Shown: in pieces, positions 8,088 through 17,194 of the stretch
How positions within the stretch are numbered: position 1 is the stretch's first letter
How the letters are laid out: each line of letters opens with the position of its first letter
Assembly (NCBI GenBank): GCA_913020475.1
Contig: CAJVZM010000007.1
Span: 1 to 35,307 of the forward strand
Direction of reading: 5' to 3'
DNA: 35,307 nt
Source: an uncultured Flavobacteriaceae bacterium
GTDB taxonomy: Bacteria > Bacteroidota > Bacteroidia > Flavobacteriales > Flavobacteriaceae
Translations under genes and position numbers: made by a program
Notes under the pieces: generated by a model
Told to the model about the DNA's origin: nothing
The model's input: the letters and a program-made list of their open reading frames with translations, nothing else
The model's database searches: none

Positions 8088-9845
8088 ATGAAAAAAAGCG
8101 TCTTAATTTTGTTTTACATTTTATTCTTGGCCTGCCATTTTCCACAAACTAAAACTCACAATGCTGCCTTTGACACTCTTTTAGAAGATTATTTCGAAGG
8201 TTCTTTGGAACTTTATCGTATCAATGCCACTTACATCGGGGACGAACGATACAACGACACCCTTCCGAATTTCCTTTCTCCAGAGTTTGAGCTAAAGGAG
8301 AAGAATTTTTTAAACCACTACAAAGATAAGTTAGTGGCATTTGATGATAATGAATTAAATAAAGAACAATTGATGAGTAAAAACATCCTCCTTCGAGAGT
8401 TGGCTTTGGAATTGGAGGGTAAAGCTTTTCATACAGATTTGATGCCGATCAATCAAATGTGGACTTTTCAGTTGACCATGGGGCAGTTGGCCTCGGCTAA
8501 GGGTGCTCAACCTTTTAAAACACCTCAAGATTACCGAAATTGGTTGGTTCGCCTTGAGGGTTATTTGGCTTGGATTCGTTCAGCAGAAGATAAAATGAGG
8601 ATGGGTATTGAAAAAGGATATGTTCTCCCGAAATCTCTAATTGTTAAAGTATTACCTCAGTTAGAAGCCATGGCGCAAACAGCGGTGGTAAATCATCTTT
8701 TTTATAGTCCTGTAAAGCAAATGCCCGAGGAGTTTACCTCAAAGGAAAAAGAGGCGTTTAAAACAGCCTATTTGTCCATGCTTGAAAATCAGATCATTCC
8801 TGCATACAAGCAATTACACAATTTTATGGCTACTGAATATTTGGAAGCAGGGAGAGAAAGTAGTGGTTTTGATGCTTTCCCAGATGGAGCTAAATATTAC
8901 GATTATGCCATTAGGGTATATACCACAACTGAGATGGATGCTGATAGCATTCATCGATTGGGCTTGAGCGAAGTATCAAGAATACGAGGAGAAATGGAAA
9001 AAGTTAGGGAAAAGGTTGGGTTTGAAGGTGATTTGAATGCCTTTTTTGAGCATATTCGTACGAAGCCAGAATTGATCCCTTATTCAGATCCACAGGAGGT
9101 GATTGACAATTTTAACTCTATGTACGAAAAGATCAAGCCAAATGTAGATCGACTTTTCTCCCTCCAACCCGAAACACCATTTGAAATCAGAAGAGTAGAA
9201 GCTTTCAGAGAAGCTTCTGCCGCAGCACACTATAACTCAGGGTCTTTGGATGGGACACGCCCAGGAATTTTCTATGTTCCCATCCCTGATGTAAAACAAT
9301 ACAATGTTTACTCGGATGAGGATCTTTTTTTGCACGAAGCGATTCCTGGTCATCACTTTCAGATTTCATTACAACAAGAGAATCAAGACCTTCCTGATTT
9401 TAGAAAAAATCTATCCTACAGTGCTTTTTCAGAAGGTTGGGCGTTATACACAGAGTCTTTAGGCGAAGAATTGGGCCTTTATAAAGACCCATACCAGTTT
9501 TTTGGGATGCTAGGAGCAGAAATGCACCGTGCCGTCCGATTGGTTGTTGATACGGGATTACATGCAAAAGGATGGACCCGTGAACAAGCCATTCAATTTT
9601 CATTGGATAACGAAGCCGAGTCGTTGGCAGGTATAACTTCCGAAATAGAACGTTATATGGCCAATCCAGGACAGGCCCTTTCTTATAAAATTGGTCAACT
9701 CAAAATTAGATCGCTGCGTAAAAAGGCTGAGGAAGCAATGGGAAACCAGTTTGATATTCGAATTTTCCATCAAAAAATATTAGAATCAGGAGCATTACCG
9801 CTTTCAATACTAGAGAGAAAAATCAATGATTGGATTAATAACTAA
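8088..9845 (+). CDS. DUF885 family lipoprotein, probable zinc metallopeptidase
   Basis: A 585-residue protein with a lipoprotein signal peptide: MKKSV, a hydrophobic core, then the lipobox LFLAC with the lipidated Cys at 16. The body matches DUF885. A putative metal-binding HEAIPGHHFQ starts at about residue 416, and SAFSEGWALYTESLGEELG downstream supplies a plausible third ligand Glu, as in gluzincin-like peptidases. Members are thought to be cell-envelope peptidases, but substrates are generally unknown. It has its own -7 box upstream and is followed 15 bases later by the DUF2461 gene on the same strand, so the two may be co-transcribed. Confidence 0.88.
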   Translation: MKKSVLILFYILFLACHFPQTKTHNAAFDTLLEDYFEGSLELYRINATYIGDERYNDTLPNFLSPEFELKEKNFLNHYKDKLVAFDDNELNKEQLMSKNILLRELALELEGKAFHTDLMPINQMWTFQLTMGQLASAKGAQPFKTPQDYRNWLVRLEGYLAWIRSAEDKMRMGIEKGYVLPKSLIVKVLPQLEAMAQTAVVNHLFYSPVKQMPEEFTSKEKEAFKTAYLSMLENQIIPAYKQLHNFMATEYLEAGRESSGFDAFPDGAKYYDYAIRVYTTTEMDADSIHRLGLSEVSRIRGEMEKVREKVGFEGDLNAFFEHIRTKPELIPYSDPQEVIDNFNSMYEKIKPNVDRLFSLQPETPFEIRRVEAFREASAAAHYNSGSLDGTRPGIFYVPIPDVKQYNVYSDEDLFLHEAIPGHHFQISLQQENQDLPDFRKNLSYSAFSEGWALYTESLGEELGLYKDPYQFFGMLGAEMHRAVRLVVDTGLHAKGWTREQAIQFSLDNEAESLAGITSEIERYMANPGQALSYKIGQLKIRSLRKKAEEAMGNQFDIRIFHQKILESGALPLSILERKINDWINN

Positions 9846-9860
9846 AGCTAGAATATTTTC

Positions 9861-10532
9861 ATGTCAGGTATCAATTCAAAAGTATTTCAATTTTTTTCCA
9901 AATTAGCTAAAAACAACAATCGTGAATGGTTTGAATGCCGCAAGACTGAGTTCAAAGCATTAGAATCAGAGGTTAAGATCTTTGCGAAGGAAATAGAAAG
10001 TGCTTTGCAAGAGCACGATAAAATTGAAAAAGCAAAGATATTTCGAATCTATCGTGATGTTCGCTTTTCAAAAAACAAAAGCCCCTATAAAACCCATTTC
10101 GGGATGGCTTTTCATCGGAAAAAACCACCACTGCGCGGGGGATACTACATACATTTGGAGCCCAATAACAGTTTTCTCGGGGTTGGATTTTGGGGCCCCA
10201 GTGCTGCGGATTTATTCCGTATCAGGAAGGAGTTAGAGGTCGATGCTGCAGAATTGCGAGAGATTATGGCGGATCCGACGTTTAAAAGTTATTGGGGGAC
10301 CTTACAAGGAGATGAGGTCAAAACCGCCCCAAAGGGTTTTAACAAAGAACACCCCAATATCGATTTGATCAAAAAGAAACAATATACATTCCATCACCGT
10401 TTGAGCGACCAGCAGGTCCTCGATCACAATTTTTCCGAGCTAATAGATGATCATTTTCAAAACATTCGTCCTTATTTTGACTATATGAGTAGTGTGCTAA
10501 CAACCGATCTTAATGGTGAAAGTATCCTTTAA
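9861..10532 (+). CDS. DUF2461 domain-containing protein
   Basis: A 223-residue protein of the DUF2461 (TIGR02453) family. Recognisable segments are LAKNNNREWFECRKTEF near the N-terminus, IFRIYRDVRFSKNKSPYKTHFG and GGYYIHLEPNNSFLGVGFWGP, then a C-terminal half with KGFNKEHPNIDLIKKKQYTF. There is no signal peptide or membrane segment, so it is likely cytoplasmic. The biochemical function is not known to me. It follows the DUF885 gene by 15 bases. Confidence 0.88.
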   Translation: MSGINSKVFQFFSKLAKNNNREWFECRKTEFKALESEVKIFAKEIESALQEHDKIEKAKIFRIYRDVRFSKNKSPYKTHFGMAFHRKKPPLRGGYYIHLEPNNSFLGVGFWGPSAADLFRIRKELEVDAAELREIMADPTFKSYWGTLQGDEVKTAPKGFNKEHPNIDLIKKKQYTFHHRLSDQQVLDHNFSELIDDHFQNIRPYFDYMSSVLTTDLNGESIL

Positions 10533-10597
10533 TTAATTGTTGAGGTTGAGGATTACTTAAGTGCGCTGAGAGCGAATATATTGCTTTGTTCTATCTT

Positions 10598-10641
10598 GTA
10601 AGTAAGGCTGAAAAGTTGTTAATATTTATTTTCTTACTCAC
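10598..10641. repeat. Inverted repeat upstream of the TetR gene, possible operator
   Basis: GTAAGTAAG at 10598-10606 faces CTTACTCAC at 10633-10641, an inverted pair with one mismatch in nine. The same TTACTT/AAGTAA core recurs at 10553-10562 and in the perfect palindrome at 11250-11263. TetR-family regulators bind palindromes near their own gene, so these may be operator half-sites; this is inference. Confidence 0.35.
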
Positions 10642-10715
10642 AAATGTCCTAATTTATGTACTCATTCACTTCCATATCAAGAATTATTCATATTTGTGTA
10701 AGCAATTAATCACTT

Positions 10716-11239
10716 ATGACCTATAAAAAAAAGCAATTCTTGACAGCGCCCAATATTTGATTTCATCGCAAGGATATGATGCGACTTCAACCCGATCAAT
10801 CGCTAAAAGAGCAAAGGTTTCAGAAGGTCTTATCTTCCGACACTTTGAAAATAAGGAGGGATTGATGAAAAGTTTATTAAAAAGGGGGGAAGCCATCATG
10901 GAAGAAACCATTTTAAATATTGATTCATTGACCCATCCTAAAGTAGTAATCAAGCACCTTATTGGTTTACCATTTAACCTTAACCAATTACAAAGGGACT
11001 TTTTGAAAATCTATTATCCATTGAGTTTTAAATTTGAATATGATAGACCCGTGTTTCTCTCCCGCATCCACGATAAAGCATTAGCTGCTTTTAAATTACT
11101 GGATTATACTGATCCTAATTCTGAAACGGAAACCTTTATGATGATATTGGAAGGCGCTTTGGTATATATGTTGCTCGAGAAGTCTAGCCAACCATTTATA
11201 GTTTTCGAAACATTGTTATTAAAGTACGACTTATCTTAG
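10716..11239 (+). CDS. TetR/AcrR-family transcriptional regulator with a -1 frameshift near its start
   Basis: The uninterrupted frame from 10757 (TTG) encodes 160 residues, but its homology begins earlier. Codons from 10733 read AILDSAQYLISSQGYDATS, the expected TetR N-terminus, and have no start codon before a TAA at 10724. The ATG at 10716 lies in another frame and reads MTYKKK before dying at TGA 10758. Shifting -1 at 10727-10733 (A AAA AAG), or adding one A to the eight-A run, joins them into a 174-residue protein. The helix-turn-helix is TSTRSIAKRAKVSEGLIFRHFENKEGL; the C-terminal ligand domain is unassigned. The coordinates given include the frameshift. A truncated TTG-initiated form (10757-11239) would lack the first helix start. 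Confidence 0.8.
10727..10733 (+). promoter_or_regulatory. Candidate -1 frameshift heptamer A AAA AAG
   Basis: In the frame of ATG 10716 the codons are ATG ACC TAT AAA AAA AAG CAA. The last seven bases before CAA form A AAA AAG in exactly the X XXY YYZ register of the dnaX-type slippery site. A -1 slip continues with GCA ATT CTT GAC, the real TetR frame. No strong downstream stem was found by eye. A one-base homopolymer sequencing error is the main alternative. Confidence 0.5.
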
Positions 11240-11249
11240 ATGCTATATA

Positions 11250-11263
11250 TAAGTAATTACTTA
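11250..11263. promoter_or_regulatory. Perfect 14-bp palindrome, possible TetR operator
   Basis: TAAGTAATTACTTA is identical to its reverse complement. It lies 11 bases after the TetR stop and about 150 bases before the SUI1-family gene. Its half-site resembles the repeats upstream of the TetR gene. An operator function is inferred only. Confidence 0.4.
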
Positions 11264-11410
11264 CTTTTTACTAATTTAACCCACTTTATTCTATAATTAA
11301 TATTATGTAAAATAGATTCGTCATGATTAATTGATACTCATACTCTACAGGGAATAAAATATCGAAATGAAAAATTGTATATTATTGCAGGAAATTAAAA
11401 AACAACTTTT

Positions 11411-11752
11411 ATGAGTAAGAAATTAAATAGCTTTTCTGACTTGGCTCATGTCAAATTTGACAAACTTTCACCAGATCCCGAACTCATAGCTGAAAGTAAG
11501 ATTGAATTTAATAAACAATACTTGGAAGCCCATTTTAGTATAAAAGGCAGAGCTGGAAAAGTAGTTACCGTTATCAAGGGTTTTGAAGGAGACACTGAAT
11601 CATTGAAATATTTGGCTAAAACTTTAAAACAAACCGTTAATACGGGAGGTAGTATAAAAAAAGGTGAGATTCTTATTCAGGGCAATTTTAGAGATCAAAT
11701 CATTGATAAACTTCGTGAGTTAGGTCATGAAGTCAAACGCATCGGAGGTTGA
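11411..11752 (+). CDS. SUI1/YciH-family translation factor
   Basis: A 113-residue protein of the eIF1/SUI1 (YciH) family. The first 30 residues are a variable lead-in. The SUI1 fold follows, with VTVIKGFEG in the first conserved turn, LKYLAKTLKQTVNTGGSIKKGEILIQGNF in the core, and LRELGHEVKRIGG at the end. In Escherichia coli the homologue affects initiation fidelity; the bacterial role in this group is uncertain. The gene stands alone on the plus strand, convergent with ung, whose coding region ends two bases after it. Confidence 0.92.
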   Translation: MSKKLNSFSDLAHVKFDKLSPDPELIAESKIEFNKQYLEAHFSIKGRAGKVVTVIKGFEGDTESLKYLAKTLKQTVNTGGSIKKGEILIQGNFRDQIIDKLRELGHEVKRIGG

Positions 11753-11753
11753 T

Positions 11754-12425
11754 CTATAAAGCCCAATCAATGGGTTCTTTTTCTTTTTCTTTTAAATAAT
11801 TATTTACTTTACTAAAATGGCCATTCCCAAACCAATATCCCCTATTGGCGCTTAAGGGTGAAGGATGTCCAGAGGTCAAAACACAATGCCTTCGTCCATC
11901 GATCAATTTTAACTTTTGCTTTGCATAACCTCCCCATAACAAAAACACAATGTTTTCATATCGCTCAGAGAGTATTTGTATAATCTGATCGGTAAATTTC
12001 TCCCATCCCTTCCCTTGATGACTCCCTGCTTGGTGGGCTTGAACGGTCAATGTGGCATTGAGTAATAGTACGCCTTGTTTTGCCCAAGGCGAAAGATCCC
12101 CACTTATAGGATAAGGAATTCCTATATCCTTTTCCATTTCTTTAAAAATATTTATCAATGAAGGTGGATGCGAAATTCCATCGGGAACAGAAAAGCACAA
12201 TCCATCGGCTTGACCCGGACCGTGGTAGGGATCCTGACCCAAAATCACAACCTTTATTTTTTCTGGGGGACAAAGATCTAATGCATTAAAAATCATTTTT
12301 CCCGGAGGAAAACAGCTAGAAGTAGCATAGGCCGATTTCACAAAATCAATAAGTGCTTTAAAATATTTTGATTCGAAAATATGTTCCAATATATTTTTCC
12401 AATGCGGATGTATACTTACTGCCAT
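11754..12425 (-). CDS. ung: Uracil-DNA glycosylase, family 1
   Basis: Removes uracil from DNA to start base-excision repair. At 223 residues it is full length for family 1. The water-activating Asp65 lies in VVILGQDPYHGPGQADGLCFSV; the uracil-binding region is LLLNATLTVQAHQAGSH; and His187 is in SGHPSPLSANRGYWFG, so the motifs are intact. It is divergent from mutS2, with only 37 bases between start codons, placing two DNA-maintenance genes on a shared intergenic region. Confidence 0.97.
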   Translation of the reverse strand: MAVSIHPHWKNILEHIFESKYFKALIDFVKSAYATSSCFPPGKMIFNALDLCPPEKIKVVILGQDPYHGPGQADGLCFSVPDGISHPPSLINIFKEMEKDIGIPYPISGDLSPWAKQGVLLLNATLTVQAHQAGSHQGKGWEKFTDQIIQILSERYENIVFLLWGGYAKQKLKLIDGRRHCVLTSGHPSPLSANRGYWFGNGHFSKVNNYLKEKEKEPIDWAL

Positions 12426-12432
12426 GATTTCT

Positions 12433-12440
12433 TAATTTTG
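12433..12440 (+). promoter_or_regulatory. Putative -7 promoter element for mutS2
   Basis: TAATTTTG matches TAnnTTTG exactly, 22 bases before the mutS2 ATG, inside the 37-base ung/mutS2 gap. No clear -33 TTTG is seen; it would lie inside the ung coding sequence. Confidence 0.45.
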
Positions 12441-12462
12441 TAGTGCTAATTTAGAAAAATAG

Positions 12463-14622
12463 ATGGGGTACCTCCCAAAAAAAACACTTGAGGATCTTGA
12501 ATTTTACAGGGTCACTCAACAAATCGCTGATTTTGCTATAACCCCTATGGGAAAGGCTTCATGTCTTTCCTTGGTTCCAATATCCGACCCAGATAGTCTT
12601 CGCAAAGAACTCCTCGCTGTTTCTGAATACTTGGCTTCTTTTGACAATGACAACAGAATACCCAATCATGGATTTGAAGACCTCTCTCCAGCTTTTCAAT
12701 TATTGAAGATCGAAAACAGTGTATTGGAAGTTAGCGCTTTTAGAAACATTGCCACAGCTTCCCACACTGTCAATACACTATTGTTGTTCCTTAAAAAATT
12801 CAAGAACTACTACCCCTCTCTGAATAATTTGGGAAGGGAGATGGAAGTAAACAAAGAGATCAAAAAAGAAATTGACAATGTGATTGATCGGTTTGGAGAA
12901 ATCCGTGACAATGCCTCCGATAATCTCCATACCCTGAGAAAGCAAATTCAAGTTCTTAAAGGTAAAATCGCTCAAAGCTTTAATAAGGCCCTGTCTCATT
13001 ACCAAAACCTTGATTATTTGGACGACATCCGGGAATCCGTTGTCGAAAATAAAAGAGTACTGGCGGTCAAAGCCATGTATCGCCGAAAAGTTAAAGGAGG
13101 TATTATGGGGAGTTCGAAAACTGGAAGTATTGTTTTTGTCGAGCCTGAGGCTACGTTAAATTTATCTAGAGAACTTCAAAACATTGTATTTGAGGAATCT
13201 GAAGAAATTAAAAAAATACTGAGTCAACTCACAGATTTTTTGCGTCCACTCTTGGATTTGATCAAGCATTATCATAGCTATCTGATCCATATAGATACCC
13301 TTTTTTCCCGTGCACGCTATGCCCAGGCCATCAATGCCCTACTTCCAATTTTTTCAGATCGACAAGAATTGGAACTCAAAAATGCCTTCCACCCCCTACT
13401 CTACCGAACTCATCAACTTGAAAACAAAAAAACCTTCCCTCAGGACATTCATTTAAACCCTGAGAGTAGAATTGTTGTCATATCAGGCCCCAATGCCGGA
13501 GGAAAGAGTATCACCCTAAAAACGGTGGGATTACTTCAATTGATGTTACAAAGTGGGATACTGATTCCCGTTCACGAAAAAAGCAGGGTGTGCTGTTTTG
13601 ACAGTATACTTACCGATATTGGTGACAATCAATCCATTGAAAACCACTTGAGCACTTATTCCTATCGTCTGAAAAACATGAAGGGTTTTCTAAAAAAGTG
13701 TGATGATAAAACACTTTTCCTGATTGATGAATTTGGAACGGGATCCGATCCAGAATTGGGAGGTGCTTTGGCCGAAGTGATCTTGGAGGATTTTTACGAA
13801 CGCAAATCTTTTGGTTTGATCACCACCCACTATGCCAACCTTAAGCTTTTGGCTAATGAACAACCTGCCATGGTCAATGCCAACATGCAGTTCGATGATA
13901 GAACCTTAGAGCCCGTTTTTAAACTGATTTTGGGTGAAGCTGGGAGTTCATTTACTTTCGAAGTTGCCCAAAAAAACGGCATTCCCTTTAATCTTATCAA
14001 CAGAGCTAAAAAGAAAATAGAAAGAGGAAAAGTTCGTTTTGACGCAACTATTGCCAAAATGCAAAAGCAACGCCAACAGATGGCAAAAACAGGTAAATCG
14101 CTCAAAGAAAAAGAAAGTAAATTCGACAATGAGTCTGAACGTCTGGAGAAACTCAATGAGAAACTGAAGTCTAAACTGGTAAACTATCAAGAGTTATTTG
14201 ATCACAACCAACGAATGATTGTATTGGGCAACAAACTCAATGATTTGGCAGATCGCTTTTTTCAAAACAACAAAAAAAGACCATTGATTGCCGAATTGTT
14301 ACGTTTGGTCGAATCGGAAAATGCCAAGCGAAAACGGAAAACTGCTGCTCAAACCAAAAAAGAAAGAGAGGTTAAAAAGGAAGTGGATAAAGAAGTGATG
14401 CAAAAGCTGGTTAAAATCCGAAAGGAAAAAAAGAAAAATAAAGAAGCATCCTCCCAACCCAAGGCTAAACCCTTGGTTGATCTTAAAGTGGGTGATAAAG
14501 TAAGGATGTTGGATGGAAAATCGGTGGGGAGTATCGATGCCATAGAAAAACAAAAAGCCATTGTAAACTATGGTCTATTCACAACACAAGTCAGTTTAGA
14601 TCAATTAGAAATAGCCCGATGA
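12463..14622 (+). CDS. mutS2: MutS2-like ATPase lacking the Smr domain
   Basis: A 719-residue MutS2-family protein. The MutS core with clamp helices occupies about 1-330. The ABC-type ATPase follows, with Walker A GPNAGGKSITLKTVG at about 342 and Walker B region LFLIDEFGTGSDPELGGALAE. A long charged coiled coil runs from about 510 to 660, and a small KOW-like beta domain (KVGDKVRMLDGKSVGSIDAI) ends the protein. Typical MutS2 proteins of about 780-800 residues end in an Smr nuclease domain; here the protein stops before it and no Smr-like sequence follows in other frames. MutS2 acts on recombination intermediates and, in some bacteria, on collided ribosomes; without Smr, cleavage by this protein is doubtful. 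Confidence 0.93.
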   Translation: MGYLPKKTLEDLEFYRVTQQIADFAITPMGKASCLSLVPISDPDSLRKELLAVSEYLASFDNDNRIPNHGFEDLSPAFQLLKIENSVLEVSAFRNIATASHTVNTLLLFLKKFKNYYPSLNNLGREMEVNKEIKKEIDNVIDRFGEIRDNASDNLHTLRKQIQVLKGKIAQSFNKALSHYQNLDYLDDIRESVVENKRVLAVKAMYRRKVKGGIMGSSKTGSIVFVEPEATLNLSRELQNIVFEESEEIKKILSQLTDFLRPLLDLIKHYHSYLIHIDTLFSRARYAQAINALLPIFSDRQELELKNAFHPLLYRTHQLENKKTFPQDIHLNPESRIVVISGPNAGGKSITLKTVGLLQLMLQSGILIPVHEKSRVCCFDSILTDIGDNQSIENHLSTYSYRLKNMKGFLKKCDDKTLFLIDEFGTGSDPELGGALAEVILEDFYERKSFGLITTHYANLKLLANEQPAMVNANMQFDDRTLEPVFKLILGEAGSSFTFEVAQKNGIPFNLINRAKKKIERGKVRFDATIAKMQKQRQQMAKTGKSLKEKESKFDNESERLEKLNEKLKSKLVNYQELFDHNQRMIVLGNKLNDLADRFFQNNKKRPLIAELLRLVESENAKRKRKTAAQTKKEREVKKEVDKEVMQKLVKIRKEKKKNKEASSQPKAKPLVDLKVGDKVRMLDGKSVGSIDAIEKQKAIVNYGLFTTQVSLDQLEIAR

Positions 14623-14796
14623 TAAGCGTTTTGTTATTTTCTCAACTGACTTAAAATGTTACCACTTAAAATTTACACACGTCACGGTGGCGCGCCAGAG
14701 GTTTTTTTTAAGGAAACATTTGTAAAAATAGGTATTTTAAAGTATTTGACCCTACTTATTAGGATAATGATCATCCCGTTTCTCTTCTTTAGGAAG

Positions 14797-16059
14797 TTAG
14801 TGAAGTTTGCCTACAGATTTAGCCACCATCATAGATACAGATGCATCTCCGGTGATATTCACTACGGTTCGGCACATGTCTAAAGGTCGGTCGATGGCAA
14901 AGATCAGTGCCAAACCAGCTTCCGGTATTCCAGCTTGCCCCAATACGATCACCAACATGACCATTCCGGCTCCAGGCACTGCGGCAGAACCAATGGAGGC
15001 CAAAGTAGCCGTAAGTATGATTTCTAACTGGGTGCCCACACTCAAATCCATCCCAAAAGCTTGAGCGATAAATACTGCTGCAACAGCTTGGTAAAGACTT
15101 GTACCATCCATATTTATGGTTGCACCTATGGGTAATACAAAACTGGCGACTTCTTCATCCACTCCCAAATGCTCCTCAACCCGTTCCATGGTTACGGGCA
15201 AGGTGGCTGCGCTGGAAGAAGTAGAAAAAGCCAGTAACTGTGCTGGTGCAATACCCTGAATGAATTTTTTTGGCTTAAATTTTACAAAAAAGCGAATCAA
15301 GAATAGGTAGAACAACCCCATCAAAGCCAAACCGATAACCAAAGTGAGGGCGTACATGCTAAGGGCACGGAATAAATCCAAACTGGGAGATTCGACTACC
15401 AGGGCTGCCAATAAGGCAAAAACGCCATAAGGGGCTACCAACATGATCAAATCGATTAATTTGAGAATAACCTCATTAAAGGCGTCGAAAAAGTCTTTTA
15501 CTGGTTTTGATCTTTCGTTGGGAATAAGAATCAGTCCAATTCCGAAAAACAAAGAAAAAAAGATGACTTGTAGCATATTTCCGTTTTCTGTGGTTGCTTT
15601 AAATATGTTATCGGGAACCAGATCCACAAGTGCTTGTAAAGGTCCTGCGTCTTTTTGTTTTTGAGCCACGACTTGTTTTTCGGCTGCATCGGACTGATAT
15701 GCTTGCACAAGTTCCTGGCGGGTGCTCTCACTGATGCTGTTGCCGGGTTTAAGGGTGTTGACCATCACCAAACCGATCATTACCGCTACGATTGTGGTCA
15801 TGAGATAGATGCCTATGGTACGCCCTCCCATCAAGGAGAGCTTGGAAATGTCTTTTAGGTCAGAAACCCCTTTGATCAAAGAGCCCAATATCAAAGGCAT
15901 TGCGATGAGTTTGAGAGCATTGATAAAAATGGTACCAAAGGGTTTTACCCAATCGGAGATGAATTTGGGCCCCGCCTCAAATGTTGTAAATACAACACCC
16001 ACCCCAACACCGAGAATCATGCCTAACAGTATGCTCCAGTGCAGTGGAATTTTTTTCAT
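14797..16059 (-). CDS. Dicarboxylate/amino acid:cation symporter (DAACS family)
   Basis: A 420-residue inner-membrane transporter with about eight hydrophobic segments plus re-entrant loops. The hallmarks are the serine-rich loop AFSTSSSAATLPVTM, the NMDGTSLYQ motif (NMDGT sodium/substrate site) and FAIDRPLDMCRTVVNITGDAS. These place it with GltP/GltT/DctA transporters; glutamate, aspartate, C4-dicarboxylates or neutral amino acids are all possible substrates. It starts three bases after the aroC stop, so it is probably translated from the aroC transcript. Confidence 0.93.
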   Translation of the reverse strand: MKKIPLHWSILLGMILGVGVGVVFTTFEAGPKFISDWVKPFGTIFINALKLIAMPLILGSLIKGVSDLKDISKLSLMGGRTIGIYLMTTIVAVMIGLVMVNTLKPGNSISESTRQELVQAYQSDAAEKQVVAQKQKDAGPLQALVDLVPDNIFKATTENGNMLQVIFFSLFFGIGLILIPNERSKPVKDFFDAFNEVILKLIDLIMLVAPYGVFALLAALVVESPSLDLFRALSMYALTLVIGLALMGLFYLFLIRFFVKFKPKKFIQGIAPAQLLAFSTSSSAATLPVTMERVEEHLGVDEEVASFVLPIGATINMDGTSLYQAVAAVFIAQAFGMDLSVGTQLEIILTATLASIGSAAVPGAGMVMLVIVLGQAGIPEAGLALIFAIDRPLDMCRTVVNITGDASVSMMVAKSVGKLH

Positions 16060-16062
16060 GGA

Positions 16063-17127
16063 TTATTTTTTAACCGTTCGGTTGAGTAAGGCGAAATCTG
16101 CCAAGACTAACGCAGCCATTGCTTCTACAATGGGAACTGCTCGCGGCACCACACAGGGATCGTGGCGGCCTTTGCCTTGCATCTCAACTCTTTCACCCTT
16201 TTTGTTGATAGTTTCCTGAGATTGCATAATGGTAGCTACAGGCTTAAAAGCTACCTTAAAATATATGTCCATTCCGTTGGAAATCCCTCCTTGAATACCT
16301 CCTGATTGGTTGGTTTGGGTGGTTCCATCGGCGTTGTATAGATCGTTATGATTACTCCCCCTTTCCATGGCACCTGCAAAACCACTTCCGTATTCAAAAC
16401 CTTTCACGGCATTGATGGATAGCATGGCTTTACCCAATTCTGCATGAAGTTTGTTGAATACTGGTTCTCCCAAGCCAGCGGGAACATTTTGGATCACACA
16501 ACTGATGATTCCTCCCACTGTATCTCCTTCTTTTCGTATTTGCTTGATGTATTCTTCCATTTTCTTTGCTTTCTGTGGGTCTGGACAACGAACAGGATTT
16601 TGTTCTATTATTTCAAAATCAACTTCTTTATAGGATTTTTCCATTTCAATTTTACCTACGGCAGATACGTAGGCAGTAAATTTGATATCACTCAGAAACT
16701 GCTTGGCAATAGCTCCTGCCACTACCCTACTGGCTGTCTCTCGTGCCGAACTTCTTCCCCCACCTCGATAGTCTCTCACACCATATTTATCGTCGTAAAC
16801 CTTATCGGCATGGGAGGGACGGTATTGATCTTTAATATGGTCATAGTCCCTTGATTTCTGATTGGTATTGAAAATGGCGAATCCAATGGGCACTCCTGTG
16901 GTTTTTCCTTCAAAGATTCCTGAAAAAAATTCAACTTTGTCTGATTCCTTTCTTTGGGTTACGATGGCCGATTGACCAGGTTTTCTGCGATTGAGATCCC
17001 TTTGTATGGCTGGCAGATCTAACTCAATTCCCGAAGGACAACCATCTATAACACCTCCAATAGCAGGCCCGTGGGACTCTCCGAAAGAGGTCAGCTGAAA
17101 CAGATTTCCGAATGTATTTCCTGACAT
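16063..17127 (-). CDS. aroC: Chorismate synthase
   Basis: Converts 5-enolpyruvylshikimate-3-phosphate to chorismate, using reduced FMN, at the end of the shikimate pathway. The protein has 354 residues. Signatures are [23 protein letters not shown] at the N-terminus, the RRKPGQS segment, [21 protein letters not shown], and [20 protein letters not shown] near the end. Upstream, TATATTTA on the minus strand is one base off the -7 consensus. It is downstream of the methyltransferase gene on the same strand (67-base gap) and is likely an ordinary housekeeping gene next to an inserted cluster. Confidence 0.97.
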   Translation of the reverse strand: MSGNTFGNLFQLTSFGESHGPAIGGVIDGCPSGIELDLPAIQRDLNRRKPGQSAIVTQRKESDKVEFFSGIFEGKTTGVPIGFAIFNTNQKSRDYDHIKDQYRPSHADKVYDDKYGVRDYRGGGRSSARETASRVVAGAIAKQFLSDIKFTAYVSAVGKIEMEKSYKEVDFEIIEQNPVRCPDPQKAKKMEEYIKQIRKEGDTVGGIISCVIQNVPAGLGEPVFNKLHAELGKAMLSINAVKGFEYGSGFAGAMERGSNHNDLYNADGTTQTNQSGGIQGGISNGMDIYFKVAFKPVATIMQSQETINKKGERVEMQGKGRHDPCVVPRAVPIVEAMAALVLADFALLNRTVKK

Positions 17128-17194
17128 ATGATTTTAAAATGTAAATATAATGTGAAAGTTTTGATTAAAGCTTGGATCACATCTACCTATCAAA

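Noticed and set aside
14685-14715. GC-rich palindrome TGGCGCGCCA followed by a T run as a mutS2/symporter terminator
   Set aside because: The palindrome has no loop and cannot fold into a normal hairpin, and six bases separate it from the T run.
14656-14883. 75-codon plus-strand frame between mutS2 and the symporter
   Set aside because: It runs antisense into the well-supported symporter 3' end, has no recognisable motif or promoter, and its composition is that of a chance frame.
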